Assembly: GCA_910587925.1 (NCBI GenBank) | Contig: CAJUOC010000009.1 | Location: 1-64,000 of the forward strand | DNA length: 64,000 bases | Direction: 5' to 3' | Origin: an uncultured Muribaculaceae bacterium | Lineage (GTDB): Bacteria > Bacteroidota > Bacteroidia > Bacteroidales > Muribaculaceae | In this document: piece by piece, positions 7,762 through 16,240 of the stretch | How positions within the stretch are numbered: position 1 is the stretch's first letter | Layout of the letters: every line of letters begins with the position of its first letter | Program-made: the position numbers and the translations under genes | Notes under the pieces: generated by a model | What the model was told of the DNA's origin: nothing | What the model saw: the letters and a program-made list of their open reading frames with translations, nothing else | Databases searched by the model: none

Positions 7762-8908
7762 CGCGCTTCCAGAGATATTCCAGCGGGCCGTGACCGTGAT
7801 GTCGCACCCATATGCGACACACGGCATACTGCGCCAGGAAGATAGCCACGCCGATCATCAGGCTCCCGGTGATGCCCATGCTCAGGTGCAGCCCCCAGTT
7901 GTAATAGATGATTGAGCCGATGATGCCCTGCGTGACATAGTTGGTCATGCTCATGCGCCCGTATGGTATCAGCAACGCGAGTATCCGCGACAGGCGGCCC
8001 GTGGAGTACCATGCAAAGAGGATGCCGCTCACCAGTATGAGCATAAAGGAGACATTTGCCAGCGAGGATATGAGGATATGCAGCGGAGCGAGCACGGCGT
8101 CGGAGCTGATATAGCTGTCAATCATCCCGTCGAGCCCCCGCAGCGGGAAGAAGGCCACGAGCGCGCAGGCCAGCACACGGCTCCAGCGCGAGAGATATTG
8201 GCGGCCAAACCATCCGTGGCGCCCCGTCAACATTCCGAAAATGAAGAGAGCCGCCGTCTGAAACACCCGACCATGGTCCCACGCCCAAGCCAGCGAGAAT
8301 AGCTGCCCCTCGTAGAGATTTACAGCCACCGTATCCCAAAATCCACCAGTATCCTGCGCCGTATACGTAGCCTGCCAATAGTCGCCCCACTCTATAGCGG
8401 GCACTGTACACGGCAGCCCGGTGAGGGCACACATAATCTGCCACAGACACACCGGCTGCAACATCAGCACAGCCCCGAGCCATAAAAGACTGCGCGTCGA
8501 CAGGCGGCACACGGCCGGCAGTATGAATCCGACAAGGCCGTACAGCACCAGCACCTCGCCCGTGAAGAAGGCTGCGTTGAGCTGGCCGATGGCGAGCAGG
8601 AGCACAAGCCGACAGCAGAAGCGCAGACGGAAGTCATGGCCGCGCATACGCTGATTGTCATGCTGTATGAAGAAGCTGAAGCCAAAAAGAAGCGCAAATA
8701 TGGCATAAGCCTTGCCGCCAAACATAAAAAACAGTCCGTCCCAAATCGCCTTATCGGTAAACTGAAGCCAGACCGGAAGCGTCGTCGCATCGGGGAATTG
8801 ATAGAAATTGAAGTGCTCGATGGAGTGGAGCAGTATAATGGCCAATACGGCAAAGCCGCGCAGCACATCGGCCACATCCACCCGGGCATGTCTTTTTACG
8901 GATTCCAT
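7727..8908 (-). CDS. DUF418/YeiB-like polytopic membrane protein
   Basis: A 393-residue protein with many hydrophobic helices. The N-terminus RVDVADVLRGFAVLAIILLH matches the DUF418/DUF1624 pattern, in which D, R and H residues lie at the first membrane helix as in heparan-alpha-glucosaminide N-acetyltransferase relatives. The C-terminal half (about residues 250-380) corresponds to the DUF418 region with MSMTNYVTQ. The family is thought to be membrane acyltransferase-like or transport-related; no substrate is established. Single gene with its own -7 element. Its 3' end overlaps the end of the beta-lactamase gene on the other strand. Confidence 0.85.
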   Translation of the reverse strand: MESVKRHARVDVADVLRGFAVLAIILLHSIEHFNFYQFPDATTLPVWLQFTDKAIWDGLFFMFGGKAYAIFALLFGFSFFIQHDNQRMRGHDFRLRFCCRLVLLLAIGQLNAAFFTGEVLVLYGLVGFILPAVCRLSTRSLLWLGAVLMLQPVCLWQIMCALTGLPCTVPAIEWGDYWQATYTAQDTGGFWDTVAVNLYEGQLFSLAWAWDHGRVFQTAALFIFGMLTGRHGWFGRQYLSRWSRVLACALVAFFPLRGLDGMIDSYISSDAVLAPLHILISSLANVSFMLILVSGILFAWYSTGRLSRILALLIPYGRMSMTNYVTQGIIGSIIYYNWGLHLSMGITGSLMIGVAIFLAQYAVCRIWVRHHGHGPLEYLWKRATWLEFPFGRR

Positions 8909-8933
8909 TCAGTAAGATTTAAGGTTGTCTCTG

Positions 8934-8941
8934 CAAAGATA
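8934..8941 (-). promoter_or_regulatory. -7 promoter element for the DUF418 gene
   Basis: TATCTTTG on the minus strand at 8934-8941, with transcription expected near 8927 and the ATG at 8908. No good -33 element is seen because the upstream region is the trxB hairpin. Confidence 0.5.
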
Positions 8942-8958
8942 CGATAAATACGTTAATG

Positions 8959-8998
8959 ACGGCGGCGACCGGCACTACTATCGTGCGGTCGCCGCCGT
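8959..8998 (-). terminator. Hairpin downstream of trxB
   Basis: ACGGCGGCGACC (8959-8970) pairs with GGTCGCCGCCGT (8987-8998), and GCAC with GTGC further in. There is no long T run, so termination efficiency is uncertain. Confidence 0.55.
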
Positions 8999-9016
8999 AT
9001 ATGACGTGGAAGTATA

Positions 9017-9958
9017 TCAGCCCTCGTGCTCGAGCAGGAAACGCTCTGCATCCATGGCAGCGCGGCAACCGCTCCCCGCGGCCACGATGGCCTGCTGATA
9101 GCGCGGGTCGGCTACATCGCCTGCGGCAAATACACCGTCGACACTGGTGGCCGTGGTGGCGCCGTCGACCTTGATAAACCCGGCCTCGTCGAGCTCAAGC
9201 TGGCCGGCAAACATCTCCGTCGCGGGCTTATGGCCGATAGCGAGGAAAAAGCCGTCGACAGTTATGTCAAAATGATCTTCGGCCGACGTGCCTGCGTTTT
9301 CGACCAGATGGGCGCCCTCGAGCACATCATCGCCAAAAAGGCCGGTGGTATTGCAGTTGAAGAGTATCTGTATCTTGGGATTGTTGCGCACACGGTCTTG
9401 CATCACCTTGGATGCCCGCAGATAGTCTTTGCGCACAATCAGGTATACCTTCTCGGCAATGCCGGCCAGATAAAGGGCCTCCTCACATGCAGTGTCGCCG
9501 CCGCCGACTACAGCCACGCTGCGGTTGCGGTAGAAAAAACCGTCGCAAGTGGCGCATGCCGACACACCCATACCCAGATACTTCTGCTCGTCGTCGAGAC
9601 CGAGGTAGCGCGCGGTGGCTCCCGTGCATATGATGAGCGACTCGGCCAGCAGTGTATCTCCGCCGCCGAGAGTCACACGGAAGGGGCGGCTGCTGAGGTC
9701 GGCTGCGGTGACGACATCCATACGCAGGTCGGCGTTGAACCGCTGCGCCTGTGCGCGCAGGTCTTCCATCAGCTTGGGCCCCTGCACACCGTCGGGATAG
9801 CCGGGGAAATTCTCAACTTCGGTGGTGGTGGTAAGCTGGCCGCCGGGCGCCGGGCCCTCGACGACCACGGGAGACAGATTGGCACGGGCGGCGTAGATAG
9901 CCGCCGTATAGCCGGCGGGGCCCGAGCCGATTATGAGGCATTTTACGGTGGATTCCAT
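9017..9958 (-). CDS. trxB: Thioredoxin-disulfide reductase
   Basis: A 313-residue low-molecular-weight thioredoxin reductase, an NADPH-dependent flavoprotein that reduces thioredoxin in the cytoplasm. Visible are the FAD-binding GSGPAG at 11-16, the redox-active C135-A-T-C138, the NADPH-binding GGGDTA near 152-157 and the C-terminal FAD motif GVFAAGDV. Last gene of the minus-strand run DedA-rpe-ftsK-lolA-trxB, 5 bases after the LolA-like gene. A thioredoxin substrate is encoded at 27444-27767. Confidence 0.96.
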   Translation of the reverse strand: MESTVKCLIIGSGPAGYTAAIYAARANLSPVVVEGPAPGGQLTTTTEVENFPGYPDGVQGPKLMEDLRAQAQRFNADLRMDVVTAADLSSRPFRVTLGGGDTLLAESLIICTGATARYLGLDDEQKYLGMGVSACATCDGFFYRNRSVAVVGGGDTACEEALYLAGIAEKVYLIVRKDYLRASKVMQDRVRNNPKIQILFNCNTTGLFGDDVLEGAHLVENAGTSAEDHFDITVDGFFLAIGHKPATEMFAGQLELDEAGFIKVDGATTATSVDGVFAAGDVADPRYQQAIVAAGSGCRAAMDAERFLLEHEG

Positions 9959-9963
9959 ATCGA

Positions 9964-10584
9964 TTATCGTAAGTCTATGATTTCAGTAGCTTTGTATTTG
10001 GCCTTGTCGTAGGCAAAGGCCGATGCCGGCATGGCCTTGCCAACCTCGGCTTTGACAAGCGAGGCAGAGAGGGTGGAGCCGTCGGTGAGCGTGACCACGA
10101 TGCGCGACGGCAGGTCGGTCTTGTCGCTCACGGTCACTACTGCCGAGCGCACCGAGGCTGTGGCCGGCGTCTTCGGCGTGAGCTCCACGGCCCGCGTGCC
10201 GGGCGACGACTTGAGCAGGCGGCATGTATATGAGCGTGAATAGTGGTTGAGGATGGCAAACGGATTTGTCTCCAGCAGCTCATCGGCCGTCGGCTCGGTG
10301 ATGCTCAGCCGCTGCGCCGAGGTGTCGTATACCCACTGGGTGGCGCCGTCGTACCACACCTTCATCTGTGGAGTGTCAAGCACAAACTTCTGCTTGGCAA
10401 GCGTCATCGAGCAAGGATATGAATTGGGGCCGGCCGTAAGATTGAAACGGGCGGAAAGCGAGCGGGCAGAGTTGACCCGCGCCGCACAGCGAGCCAGCAC
10501 GGCCGTCGCGCTCTCTGGCTTGGCGGCCGATGCCGCCAGCGACAGCGGCAGTATGAGCAGCAGTAGTATCTTACGGAGTGTCAT
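9964..10584 (-). CDS. LolA-like outer-membrane lipoprotein carrier
   Basis: A 206-residue periplasmic protein of the LolA/LolB-like fold that shuttles lipoproteins from the inner to the outer membrane. The signal peptide is MTLRKILLLLILPLSLAASA. The mature part has the family pattern of short beta strands (ARFNLTA, KQKFVLDTPQMKVWYDGATQ, WVYDTSAQRLSITEP) forming a half-barrel. The ATG at 10584 is used; a start at 10647 would place 21 residues before the signal peptide and overlap ftsK. The order ftsK, lolA-like, trxB recurs in Bacteroidales. Homology to true LolA is remote, so the function is inferred from fold family and context. Confidence 0.85.
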   Translation of the reverse strand: MTLRKILLLLILPLSLAASAAKPESATAVLARCAARVNSARSLSARFNLTAGPNSYPCSMTLAKQKFVLDTPQMKVWYDGATQWVYDTSAQRLSITEPTADELLETNPFAILNHYSRSYTCRLLKSSPGTRAVELTPKTPATASVRSAVVTVSDKTDLPSRIVVTLTDGSTLSASLVKAEVGKAMPASAFAYDKAKYKATEIIDLR

Positions 10585-10615
10585 GTCTGATAAACGCAGG
10601 ATTACACTTTTTGGT

Positions 10616-13324
10616 TTACAGCGAGCGCAGCAGATCTTCCAGTGCAATGGAGTCGACGAGTACCTGGCGCGGACGCTGACCGTCGGCGGGGCCTACGATG
10701 CCGGCCGCCTCCAGCTGGTCCATAATCTTGCCGGCCTTGTTGTAGCCGATGGAAAAGCGGCGCTGAAGTATCGATACCGAGGCGGTCGGACTCTGCACTA
10801 TGAAGCGCGCACACTCGTCAAAGAGCTCGTCCCGCTTGCTGAGGTCGACAGCGCCGGGGGCAAGTATGGCGCCGCCCTCTCTCTCGGGCTCCGGCAGCAG
10901 ATACGCGGTCTCGTAGCCGGTCTGGCGGTCGATGAAATCGCATATGGCGTTGACCTCGGGGGTGTCGATGAAGGCACACTGCACGCGCTCGATGCGGTTG
11001 TTTTGGCTGAATATCATATCGCCCTTGCCTGCCAGGCGGTTGGCGCCGGTGCGGTCGAGGATAGTCTTGGAGTCGACGGCCGTCGCGACGGTAAATGCAA
11101 TGCGGGTGGGGAAGTTGGCCTTGATGACACCGGTGATGACATCGGTCGACGGGCGCTGCGTGGCGATGATCAGGTGCATGCCCACAGCGCGCGCTTTCTG
11201 TGCTATGCGGGTGATGTGAGCCGTGATATCCTTGCCGGCGGTCATGATGAGGTCGGCAAACTCGTCGACTATCACCACGATGTACGGCATATAGCGGTGG
11301 CCCTTTTCGGGATTGAGCACACGCGAGCAGAATTTCGAGTTGTACTCCTCGATATTGCGCACCGAGGCAGCCTTGAGCAGCTCATAGCGCTGATCCATCT
11401 CCACACAGAGCGATTGCAGGGTCGTCAGTGCCTTCGACGGCTCGGTGACGATAGGCTCCTCCTCATCGGGCAGCTTGGCAAGATAGTGGTGCTCGATACG
11501 GCTGTACAGGCTGAATTCTACCATCTTGGGGTCGATAAGCACAAACTTCAGCTCGCCGGGATGCTTCTTGTACAGCAGCGAGGCTATGATACAGTTGAGA
11601 CCTACCGACTTGCCCATGCCGGTGGCGCCCGCCACAAGCAGGTGAGGCATCTTGGCCAGATCGGCGATGAAAATCTCATTATTGATGGTGGCGCCGAGAG
11701 CCAGCGGCAGAGTCATCTTGCACTCGCGGAATTTGGCCGAGCCGACCACACGGTGCATCGACACGGTCTGCGGATCGCGGTTGGGCACCTCGATGCCGAC
11801 CGTATTCTTGCCGGGGATGGGAGCCACGATACGCACACCCAATGCCTCGAGCGCGCGGGCAATATCGTCTTCGAGACGCTTGATTTTGGCGATGAGCACA
11901 CCCTCGGCCGGCACAATCTCAAAGCGAGTGACAGTCGGGCCGACAGTCACCGATACATGCGATACCCCCACGCCATATGCGTGCAGGGCGCTTACGATCA
12001 TGTCTATCTTCTCCTGCTGCTCGGCCTCGTCGACAATCGCTGTGACAGGGCGGTCGATGAGCAGGTCGAGCCCGGGGAAACGGTAGCGCGACAGCTCGTC
12101 GCGGATGTTGAGCGGGGTCGACACTGCAGGCCGGGGGTCACCCGACTCGTCGTCTGCCTCCGCCTCTACAGCAGTATCGTCGGCGACAGCCTGCTCGATG
12201 CTCACGGTGGGCCGGGCCGGGGGCTCAGCTGCCGCCGCAGCCGCCATAGCGGCAGACGTTGTCTCCATGGCTTCCGGCTCCTCGCCGTCGGCCATATCAT
12301 CAATGGAGAAGCCGGCCAGCTCGCCCGACACAGCATGTGTCTCAGATGTCGGTAAATCGCTGTCGAGCGCCACAGGGGCGACAGTCTGCTGCACTCGGCT
12401 GTCAGATGCAGGTGCAGCGAGAGGCTGTGTCGTGTCAGTGGCAGTCAGGCCAGGGTCGAGCGGCTCGGCAGCCGGTGTATCCTGCGTCGCTGCATGGGCT
12501 GCAGGTATATCGGCGAGGTCGGTCGAGGTACGGCGGCCGGCCGCAGCTGCGGCCGCCATTGCGGCGCGGGCCTTAGCCACACGCCCCGATACACGGTTGA
12601 TAAAGCTTGTGAGCTGCGCTATGTATATTATTACCAGCAGCGAGGCGAGCACCACACTGAGCGCCACCATTCCGAGCCAGTCGGATATATGCATGAGCCA
12701 CTGATTGACGTATCGGCCGTGGTTGCCCCCCCAGTATACGGCAGTATCGGCGCTGTAAGTCACCAGGCCGAGGATTATCGACAAGGCCACCGTCGTAAAC
12801 AGGCACTTGAAAGAGAAGGGCCAGAAGCGCACCTTCACCAGCCCGAAAAGCGACATGCCCAGCATCCCGGTATAAAACACCAGTACCAGCGAGCTCAGGC
12901 CGAAGGTGTCGACCAGCAGCAGATGTGCCAGCGATGCCCCGGCCGCCCCTCCGGGATTGTGGATGGGCTGCCCCGAGTCGGCAGCCTCGGCTATCGTGCG
13001 GCCTTCAATCAGGCTCTGGTCGGCAATGCCGGTCTTGAGGTAGCCGAAAGTGACTATCAGCGCCACGGCCGACAGCACGACCAGCAATACGCCAAGTATG
13101 TGACGGTTGCGGGGATTGCGGAAGAATGCTTTCACGGCACCGATGCGCGGGCCGGGCGAAGGCTTGCGCCGCGGGCGCTCCGGCTCTTGCGACGGTGTGG
13201 GCTTGCGACGGGGTTTGGCGGCTTGCGCGGCCGGCGATGCCGTTGACTTCGGCGCGTCGGATACAGTGCCTGCCATCGGGTCAAACCCGCCCATCGACAG
13301 GTCTATCGAGGAAGTTGATTTCAT
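10616..13324 (-). CDS. ftsK: DNA translocase FtsK
   Basis: A 902-residue septal DNA translocase that pumps chromosome termini apart and activates XerCD recombination at dif. It has an N-terminal basic Pro/Arg segment, four membrane helices (about residues 70-240), a long low-complexity Ala/Asp/Glu linker (about 250-430), and then the RecA-like motor with Walker A GATGMGKS (near 563) and Walker B VVIVDEFADL (near 682). A winged-helix gamma domain lies at the C-terminus (about 835-895). The ATG overlaps the rpe stop as ATGA, so translation is probably coupled. The linker is repetitive in base composition, which explains the long spurious frames on the opposite strand. Confidence 0.96.
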   Translation of the reverse strand: MKSTSSIDLSMGGFDPMAGTVSDAPKSTASPAAQAAKPRRKPTPSQEPERPRRKPSPGPRIGAVKAFFRNPRNRHILGVLLVVLSAVALIVTFGYLKTGIADQSLIEGRTIAEAADSGQPIHNPGGAAGASLAHLLLVDTFGLSSLVLVFYTGMLGMSLFGLVKVRFWPFSFKCLFTTVALSIILGLVTYSADTAVYWGGNHGRYVNQWLMHISDWLGMVALSVVLASLLVIIYIAQLTSFINRVSGRVAKARAAMAAAAAAGRRTSTDLADIPAAHAATQDTPAAEPLDPGLTATDTTQPLAAPASDSRVQQTVAPVALDSDLPTSETHAVSGELAGFSIDDMADGEEPEAMETTSAAMAAAAAAEPPARPTVSIEQAVADDTAVEAEADDESGDPRPAVSTPLNIRDELSRYRFPGLDLLIDRPVTAIVDEAEQQEKIDMIVSALHAYGVGVSHVSVTVGPTVTRFEIVPAEGVLIAKIKRLEDDIARALEALGVRIVAPIPGKNTVGIEVPNRDPQTVSMHRVVGSAKFRECKMTLPLALGATINNEIFIADLAKMPHLLVAGATGMGKSVGLNCIIASLLYKKHPGELKFVLIDPKMVEFSLYSRIEHHYLAKLPDEEEPIVTEPSKALTTLQSLCVEMDQRYELLKAASVRNIEEYNSKFCSRVLNPEKGHRYMPYIVVIVDEFADLIMTAGKDITAHITRIAQKARAVGMHLIIATQRPSTDVITGVIKANFPTRIAFTVATAVDSKTILDRTGANRLAGKGDMIFSQNNRIERVQCAFIDTPEVNAICDFIDRQTGYETAYLLPEPEREGGAILAPGAVDLSKRDELFDECARFIVQSPTASVSILQRRFSIGYNKAGKIMDQLEAAGIVGPADGQRPRQVLVDSIALEDLLRSL

Positions 13325-13989
13325 TTGGAGTGAGGAAAGTGGGAGTCTGCGCCTGCGAGCTGCGATATTACCCCGGCAGGGTCATCGGCGCTGAACACGG
13401 CATTGCCGGCCACGAGCACATCGGCTCCGGCCGAGGCAAGCGCGGCGGCGTTGGCGGTGCTTACGCCGCCGTCTATCTCGATAAGAGCGTGTGAGCCGGT
13501 AGCGGCAATCAGCTCGCGCAGACGCTTGATTTTATTATATGTGTTGTCTATGAATTTCTGGCCGCCGAATCCGGGGTTGACGCTCATCAGCAATACCATG
13601 TCGAGGTCGGCGATGATATCCTGGAGGAGCGCCACCGGCGTGGCCGGATTGAGAGTCACGGCTGCTTTCATGCCCGCAGCCTTGATCGCCTCTACGGTGC
13701 GGTGGAGATGCGTGCAGGCCTCGAGGTGCACGTTCATGATAGCCGCGCCGCAGTCGCGCACCCGGCTCACATACTTTTGCGGCTCCACTATCATCAGATG
13801 CACATCGAGGGGCTTGGCGGTCAGCCGGGATATCGACTCTATCACCGGGAAGCCAAAGGAGATGTTGGGCACAAACACGCCGTCCATCACATCGCAGTGA
13901 ATCCACGCCGCCTCTGAGCGGTCTATCATGGCCACGCTCTCGCCCAGGCGGGCAAAGTCGGCCGACAGCAGGGAAGGTGAAACGATCAT
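13321..13989 (-). CDS. rpe: Ribulose-phosphate 3-epimerase
   Basis: A 222-residue TIM-barrel enzyme that interconverts ribulose-5-phosphate and xylulose-5-phosphate in the pentose phosphate pathway. Motifs include SPSLLSADFARLG, the metal and catalytic HCDVMDGVFVPNISFG (H and D residues), VHLMI, MSVNPGFGGQKF and the phosphate-binding EIDGGVS...GADVLVAGNAVF. The start at 13989 gives the family N-terminus MIVSPSLLSAD. It overlaps both neighbours by 4 bases (ATGA on each side). Confidence 0.97.
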   Translation of the reverse strand: MIVSPSLLSADFARLGESVAMIDRSEAAWIHCDVMDGVFVPNISFGFPVIESISRLTAKPLDVHLMIVEPQKYVSRVRDCGAAIMNVHLEACTHLHRTVEAIKAAGMKAAVTLNPATPVALLQDIIADLDMVLLMSVNPGFGGQKFIDNTYNKIKRLRELIAATGSHALIEIDGGVSTANAAALASAGADVLVAGNAVFSADDPAGVISQLAGADSHFPHSK

Positions 13990-14663
13990 GCGGCAGTCGT
14001 TTTTTTCTTTGAAAGCATACGGTAAAGGATAAACGCCACACATGCGGCGCCTATCACGAGGCCACCCATCGACAGATATGTATTGTACTCCTCGACCTTG
14101 ACAAAGAGTTGCTCGAGCGAAACCATGGTGGAGAGCCACCAGCCCATCGCGCCGAGGATACAGTTCCATACCAGAGCGCCCAGCCCGGTAAATACGACAA
14201 ACACGCCGAGATTCATGCGCGCCAGTCCGGCCGGTATGGATATCAGCTGTCTCACGGCCGGTATCAGACGCCCTACAAAGGTCGATACGGCGCCGTGGCG
14301 GTCAAAATAGCGCTCGGCCTTGTCGACTTTCTCCCGGTCTATCAGACATGCGTGACCTATGCGCGAGTCGGCGAATTTATATACCAGCGGACGCCCTATC
14401 CACAGAGCCAGGAAATAATTGATAAGACCGCCCACTATAGCGCCGGCTGTGGCCACGAGTACCACTAAGAATATATTCATGTCGTCGCCGCGGGTACACG
14501 CGAGGTATGCGGCCGGAGGCACCACCACTTCCGACGGGAAGGGCACGAAAGAGCTCTCTATGACCATGAATACAAAGACAAATAGATAAGAAGCATTCTC
14601 GACAAACCACTGAAAAAACTCGGCGGCGTCGAATATCGCAAGCGGCAGAAACATACCTGACAT
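13986..14663 (-). CDS. DedA-family membrane protein (SNARE-associated/VTT domain)
   Basis: A 225-residue polytopic inner-membrane protein. DedA/VTT proteins act in lipid-carrier recycling and envelope homeostasis, including undecaprenyl-phosphate or phospholipid flipping. Motifs include the conserved ESSFVPFPSEVVVPPA (E and FxPxP-S-E), a G-rich re-entrant GAIVGGLINYFLALWIGR and FVGRLIPAVRQLISIPAG (the R-P-x-x-R motif). ATG at 14663 chosen (MSGMFLPL); an ATG 9 bases later is also possible. First gene of the operon running to trxB, with a promoter-like pair upstream. Confidence 0.9.
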   Translation of the reverse strand: MSGMFLPLAIFDAAEFFQWFVENASYLFVFVFMVIESSFVPFPSEVVVPPAAYLACTRGDDMNIFLVVLVATAGAIVGGLINYFLALWIGRPLVYKFADSRIGHACLIDREKVDKAERYFDRHGAVSTFVGRLIPAVRQLISIPAGLARMNLGVFVVFTGLGALVWNCILGAMGWWLSTMVSLEQLFVKVEEYNTYLSMGGLVIGAACVAFILYRMLSKKKTTAA

Positions 14664-14698
14664 ATTGGAGATGGTGACGGTGTGTGGGTTTTCAATGG

Positions 14699-14732
14699 CA
14701 AATTTACGCAATTTCCCCGACACTTGCACAAA
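14699..14732 (-). promoter_or_regulatory. Promoter of the DedA-rpe-ftsK-lolA-trxB operon
   Basis: On the minus strand there is a -7 TAAATTTG (14699-14706) and a -33 TTTG (14729-14732) with a 22-base spacer. Transcription is expected near 14692, giving a leader of about 29 nt. Confidence 0.6.
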
Positions 14733-14792
14733 CCTTTTTGCAATAGGCTTGTTTTTATGGTATCAATCCAACTATTAAACCCGACTGCAATT

Positions 14793-15374
14793 ATGGCAAA
14801 GAAAAGCATAAAAGGCACACGCACTGAACAGAACATCGTAAACGCATTTGTCGCCGAGACCGGCGCATATGCCCGATACACATATTACGCACAGGCCGCC
14901 GACAAGGAGCAATATTTCCCTATCGGTGAGATATTCCGCAATACAGCCGAAAACGAGCTGCGCCACGCAAAGGTATTCCTCAAGATGCTCGAGGACACCG
15001 TAGTCGACGCCGGCGGCTCGGTCGACGCCGGATTCCTGGGCAAGACCGCCGACAACCTGCGCACCTCCATCAAGGAAGAGAAGCAGGAGGGCTATGAGTT
15101 TTATCTCGCCGCCGCCAAGACTGCCACCGAGGAAGGCTTCGACGATATCGCCGCCCACTTCGAGGCCATCGCATCTATCGAGAAGCGTCACTGCGAGCGG
15201 TTTGAGCTGCTGCTCAAGCAGGTCGAGGACGGTACGGTATGGAAGCGCGAGAAGCCCATCAAGTGGCAGTGCCTCGTATGCGGATACGTTCACGAGGGCC
15301 TCACTCCTCCCGATGTATGCCCTGCCTGCGACCACCCCTATCAGCACTATATGCCTCTCGACATAGAGATGTAA
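14793..15374 (+). CDS. rbr: Second rubrerythrin
   Basis: A 193-residue rubrerythrin with N-terminal ferritin-like diiron domain (E22, E55 and H58 in the family positions; a second E-x2-H as EKRHCERF) and C-terminal rubredoxin domain (CLVCGYVHEG then CPACDHPYQHY). It is as long as the protein at 6170-6751 and shares its KSIKGTRTEQN start, but the internal sequence is divergent (AETGAYARYTYYAQAADKEQ), so this is an old duplication or a separate subfamily. Probably another peroxide reductase. The ATG at 14793 is used; the frame upstream to 14682 overlaps the divergent promoter. A hairpin follows at 15401. Confidence 0.94.
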   Translation: MAKKSIKGTRTEQNIVNAFVAETGAYARYTYYAQAADKEQYFPIGEIFRNTAENELRHAKVFLKMLEDTVVDAGGSVDAGFLGKTADNLRTSIKEEKQEGYEFYLAAAKTATEEGFDDIAAHFEAIASIEKRHCERFELLLKQVEDGTVWKREKPIKWQCLVCGYVHEGLTPPDVCPACDHPYQHYMPLDIEM

Positions 15375-15400
15375 ACACTGCGACCCTCTCGCCTCTGAGC

Positions 15401-15434
15401 CATGCCGGCTGCCACACCCGCGGCAGCCGGCATG
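15401..15434 (+). terminator. Hairpin after second rubrerythrin
   Basis: A perfect 13-bp stem, CATGCCGGCTGCC (15401-15413) with GGCAGCCGGCATG (15422-15434), has an 8-nt loop. No T run follows, so it may be a weak terminator or an RNA-stabilising stem. Confidence 0.55.
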
Positions 15435-15481
15435 ACTCTATATATATGTACACGTACCGCCGCATATTTTTTTTGTGAATA

Positions 15482-15514
15482 TTGCCTGCGGTTGCCGATT
15501 TTTTACTAACTTTG
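15482..15514 (+). promoter_or_regulatory. Promoter of clpP-clpX
   Basis: A -33 TTG (15482-15484) and a -7 TAACTTTG (15507-15514) with a 22-base spacer; the leader to the ATG at 15554 is about 34 nt. Confidence 0.6.
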
Positions 15515-15553
15515 AACATAATTTTTACGCATATACAAGACTCAATCATAGAA

Positions 15554-16240
15554 ATGCAACCCAACGATTTTCGCAACTTCGCCGTCAAAGGGCTGGGCAT
15601 GAACGGCCTTGCCCTCGACCAGTACACCTCGGCAATCAGCAGCATCAGCGCCAATTATATCAACCCCAGCATCATCGAGGAGCGCCAGCTCAACGTAGCG
15701 CAGATGGACGTATTCTCCCGCCTGATGATGGATCGCATCATATTCCTCGGCACCGAGGTCAACGACTATACCGCCAACGTGATTCAGGCCCAGCTCCTCT
15801 ACCTCGACTCGGCCGATCCCGGCAAGGACGTCAGCATCTACATCAACTCTCCCGGCGGCAGCGTATATGCCGGCCTGGGCATATACGACACCATGCAGTA
15901 TATCTCCAGCGACGTGGCCACTATCTGCACCGGCATGGCCGCATCGATGGCAGCCGTGCTGCTCGTGTCGGGCCAGCAGGGCAAGCGCTTTGCGCTGCGC
16001 CACTCCCGCGTGATGATACACCAGCCCATGGGCGGCGCCCAGGGCCAGGCCAGCGATATCGAGATTACCGCCCGCGAGATCAAGAAGCTCAAGCACGAGC
16101 TCTACACCATCATCGCCGACCACTCGGGCCAGCCCTTTGACCGTGTCGAGCGCGACTCCGACCGCGACTACTGGATGACGGCCGAGGAAGCCCGCGAGTA
16201 TGGCATGATCGACCAGGTACTCGTCAAAGCCAAGCACTGA
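15554..16240 (+). CDS. clpP: ATP-dependent Clp protease proteolytic subunit
   Basis: A 228-residue ClpP serine protease that forms the double-heptamer chamber and degrades substrates fed by ClpX. Catalytic residues are S131 in GMAASMAAV, H156 in VMIHQP, and an Asp in the ERDSDRDYW loop near 200-206. YINSPGGSVYAGLGIYDTM is the handle and substrate groove. The N-terminal 40 or so residues are longer than in E. coli. ATG at 15554 is chosen; longer frames begin before the promoter. Its stop overlaps the clpX ATG by one base. Confidence 0.96.
   Translation: MQPNDFRNFAVKGLGMNGLALDQYTSAISSISANYINPSIIEERQLNVAQMDVFSRLMMDRIIFLGTEVNDYTANVIQAQLLYLDSADPGKDVSIYINSPGGSVYAGLGIYDTMQYISSDVATICTGMAASMAAVLLVSGQQGKRFALRHSRVMIHQPMGGAQGQASDIEITAREIKKLKHELYTIIADHSGQPFDRVERDSDRDYWMTAEEAREYGMIDQVLVKAKH

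Noticed and set aside
10247..12355. Long plus-strand open frame of about 700 codons
   Set aside because: It lies antisense to ftsK, its translation is rich in His, Arg and Gly without domains, and GC-rich codon bias on the real strand explains its openness.
15401..15475. Small RNA or tRNA between the second rubrerythrin and clpP
   Set aside because: Only a simple hairpin and an AT-rich stretch are present; no cloverleaf or other structure was found.
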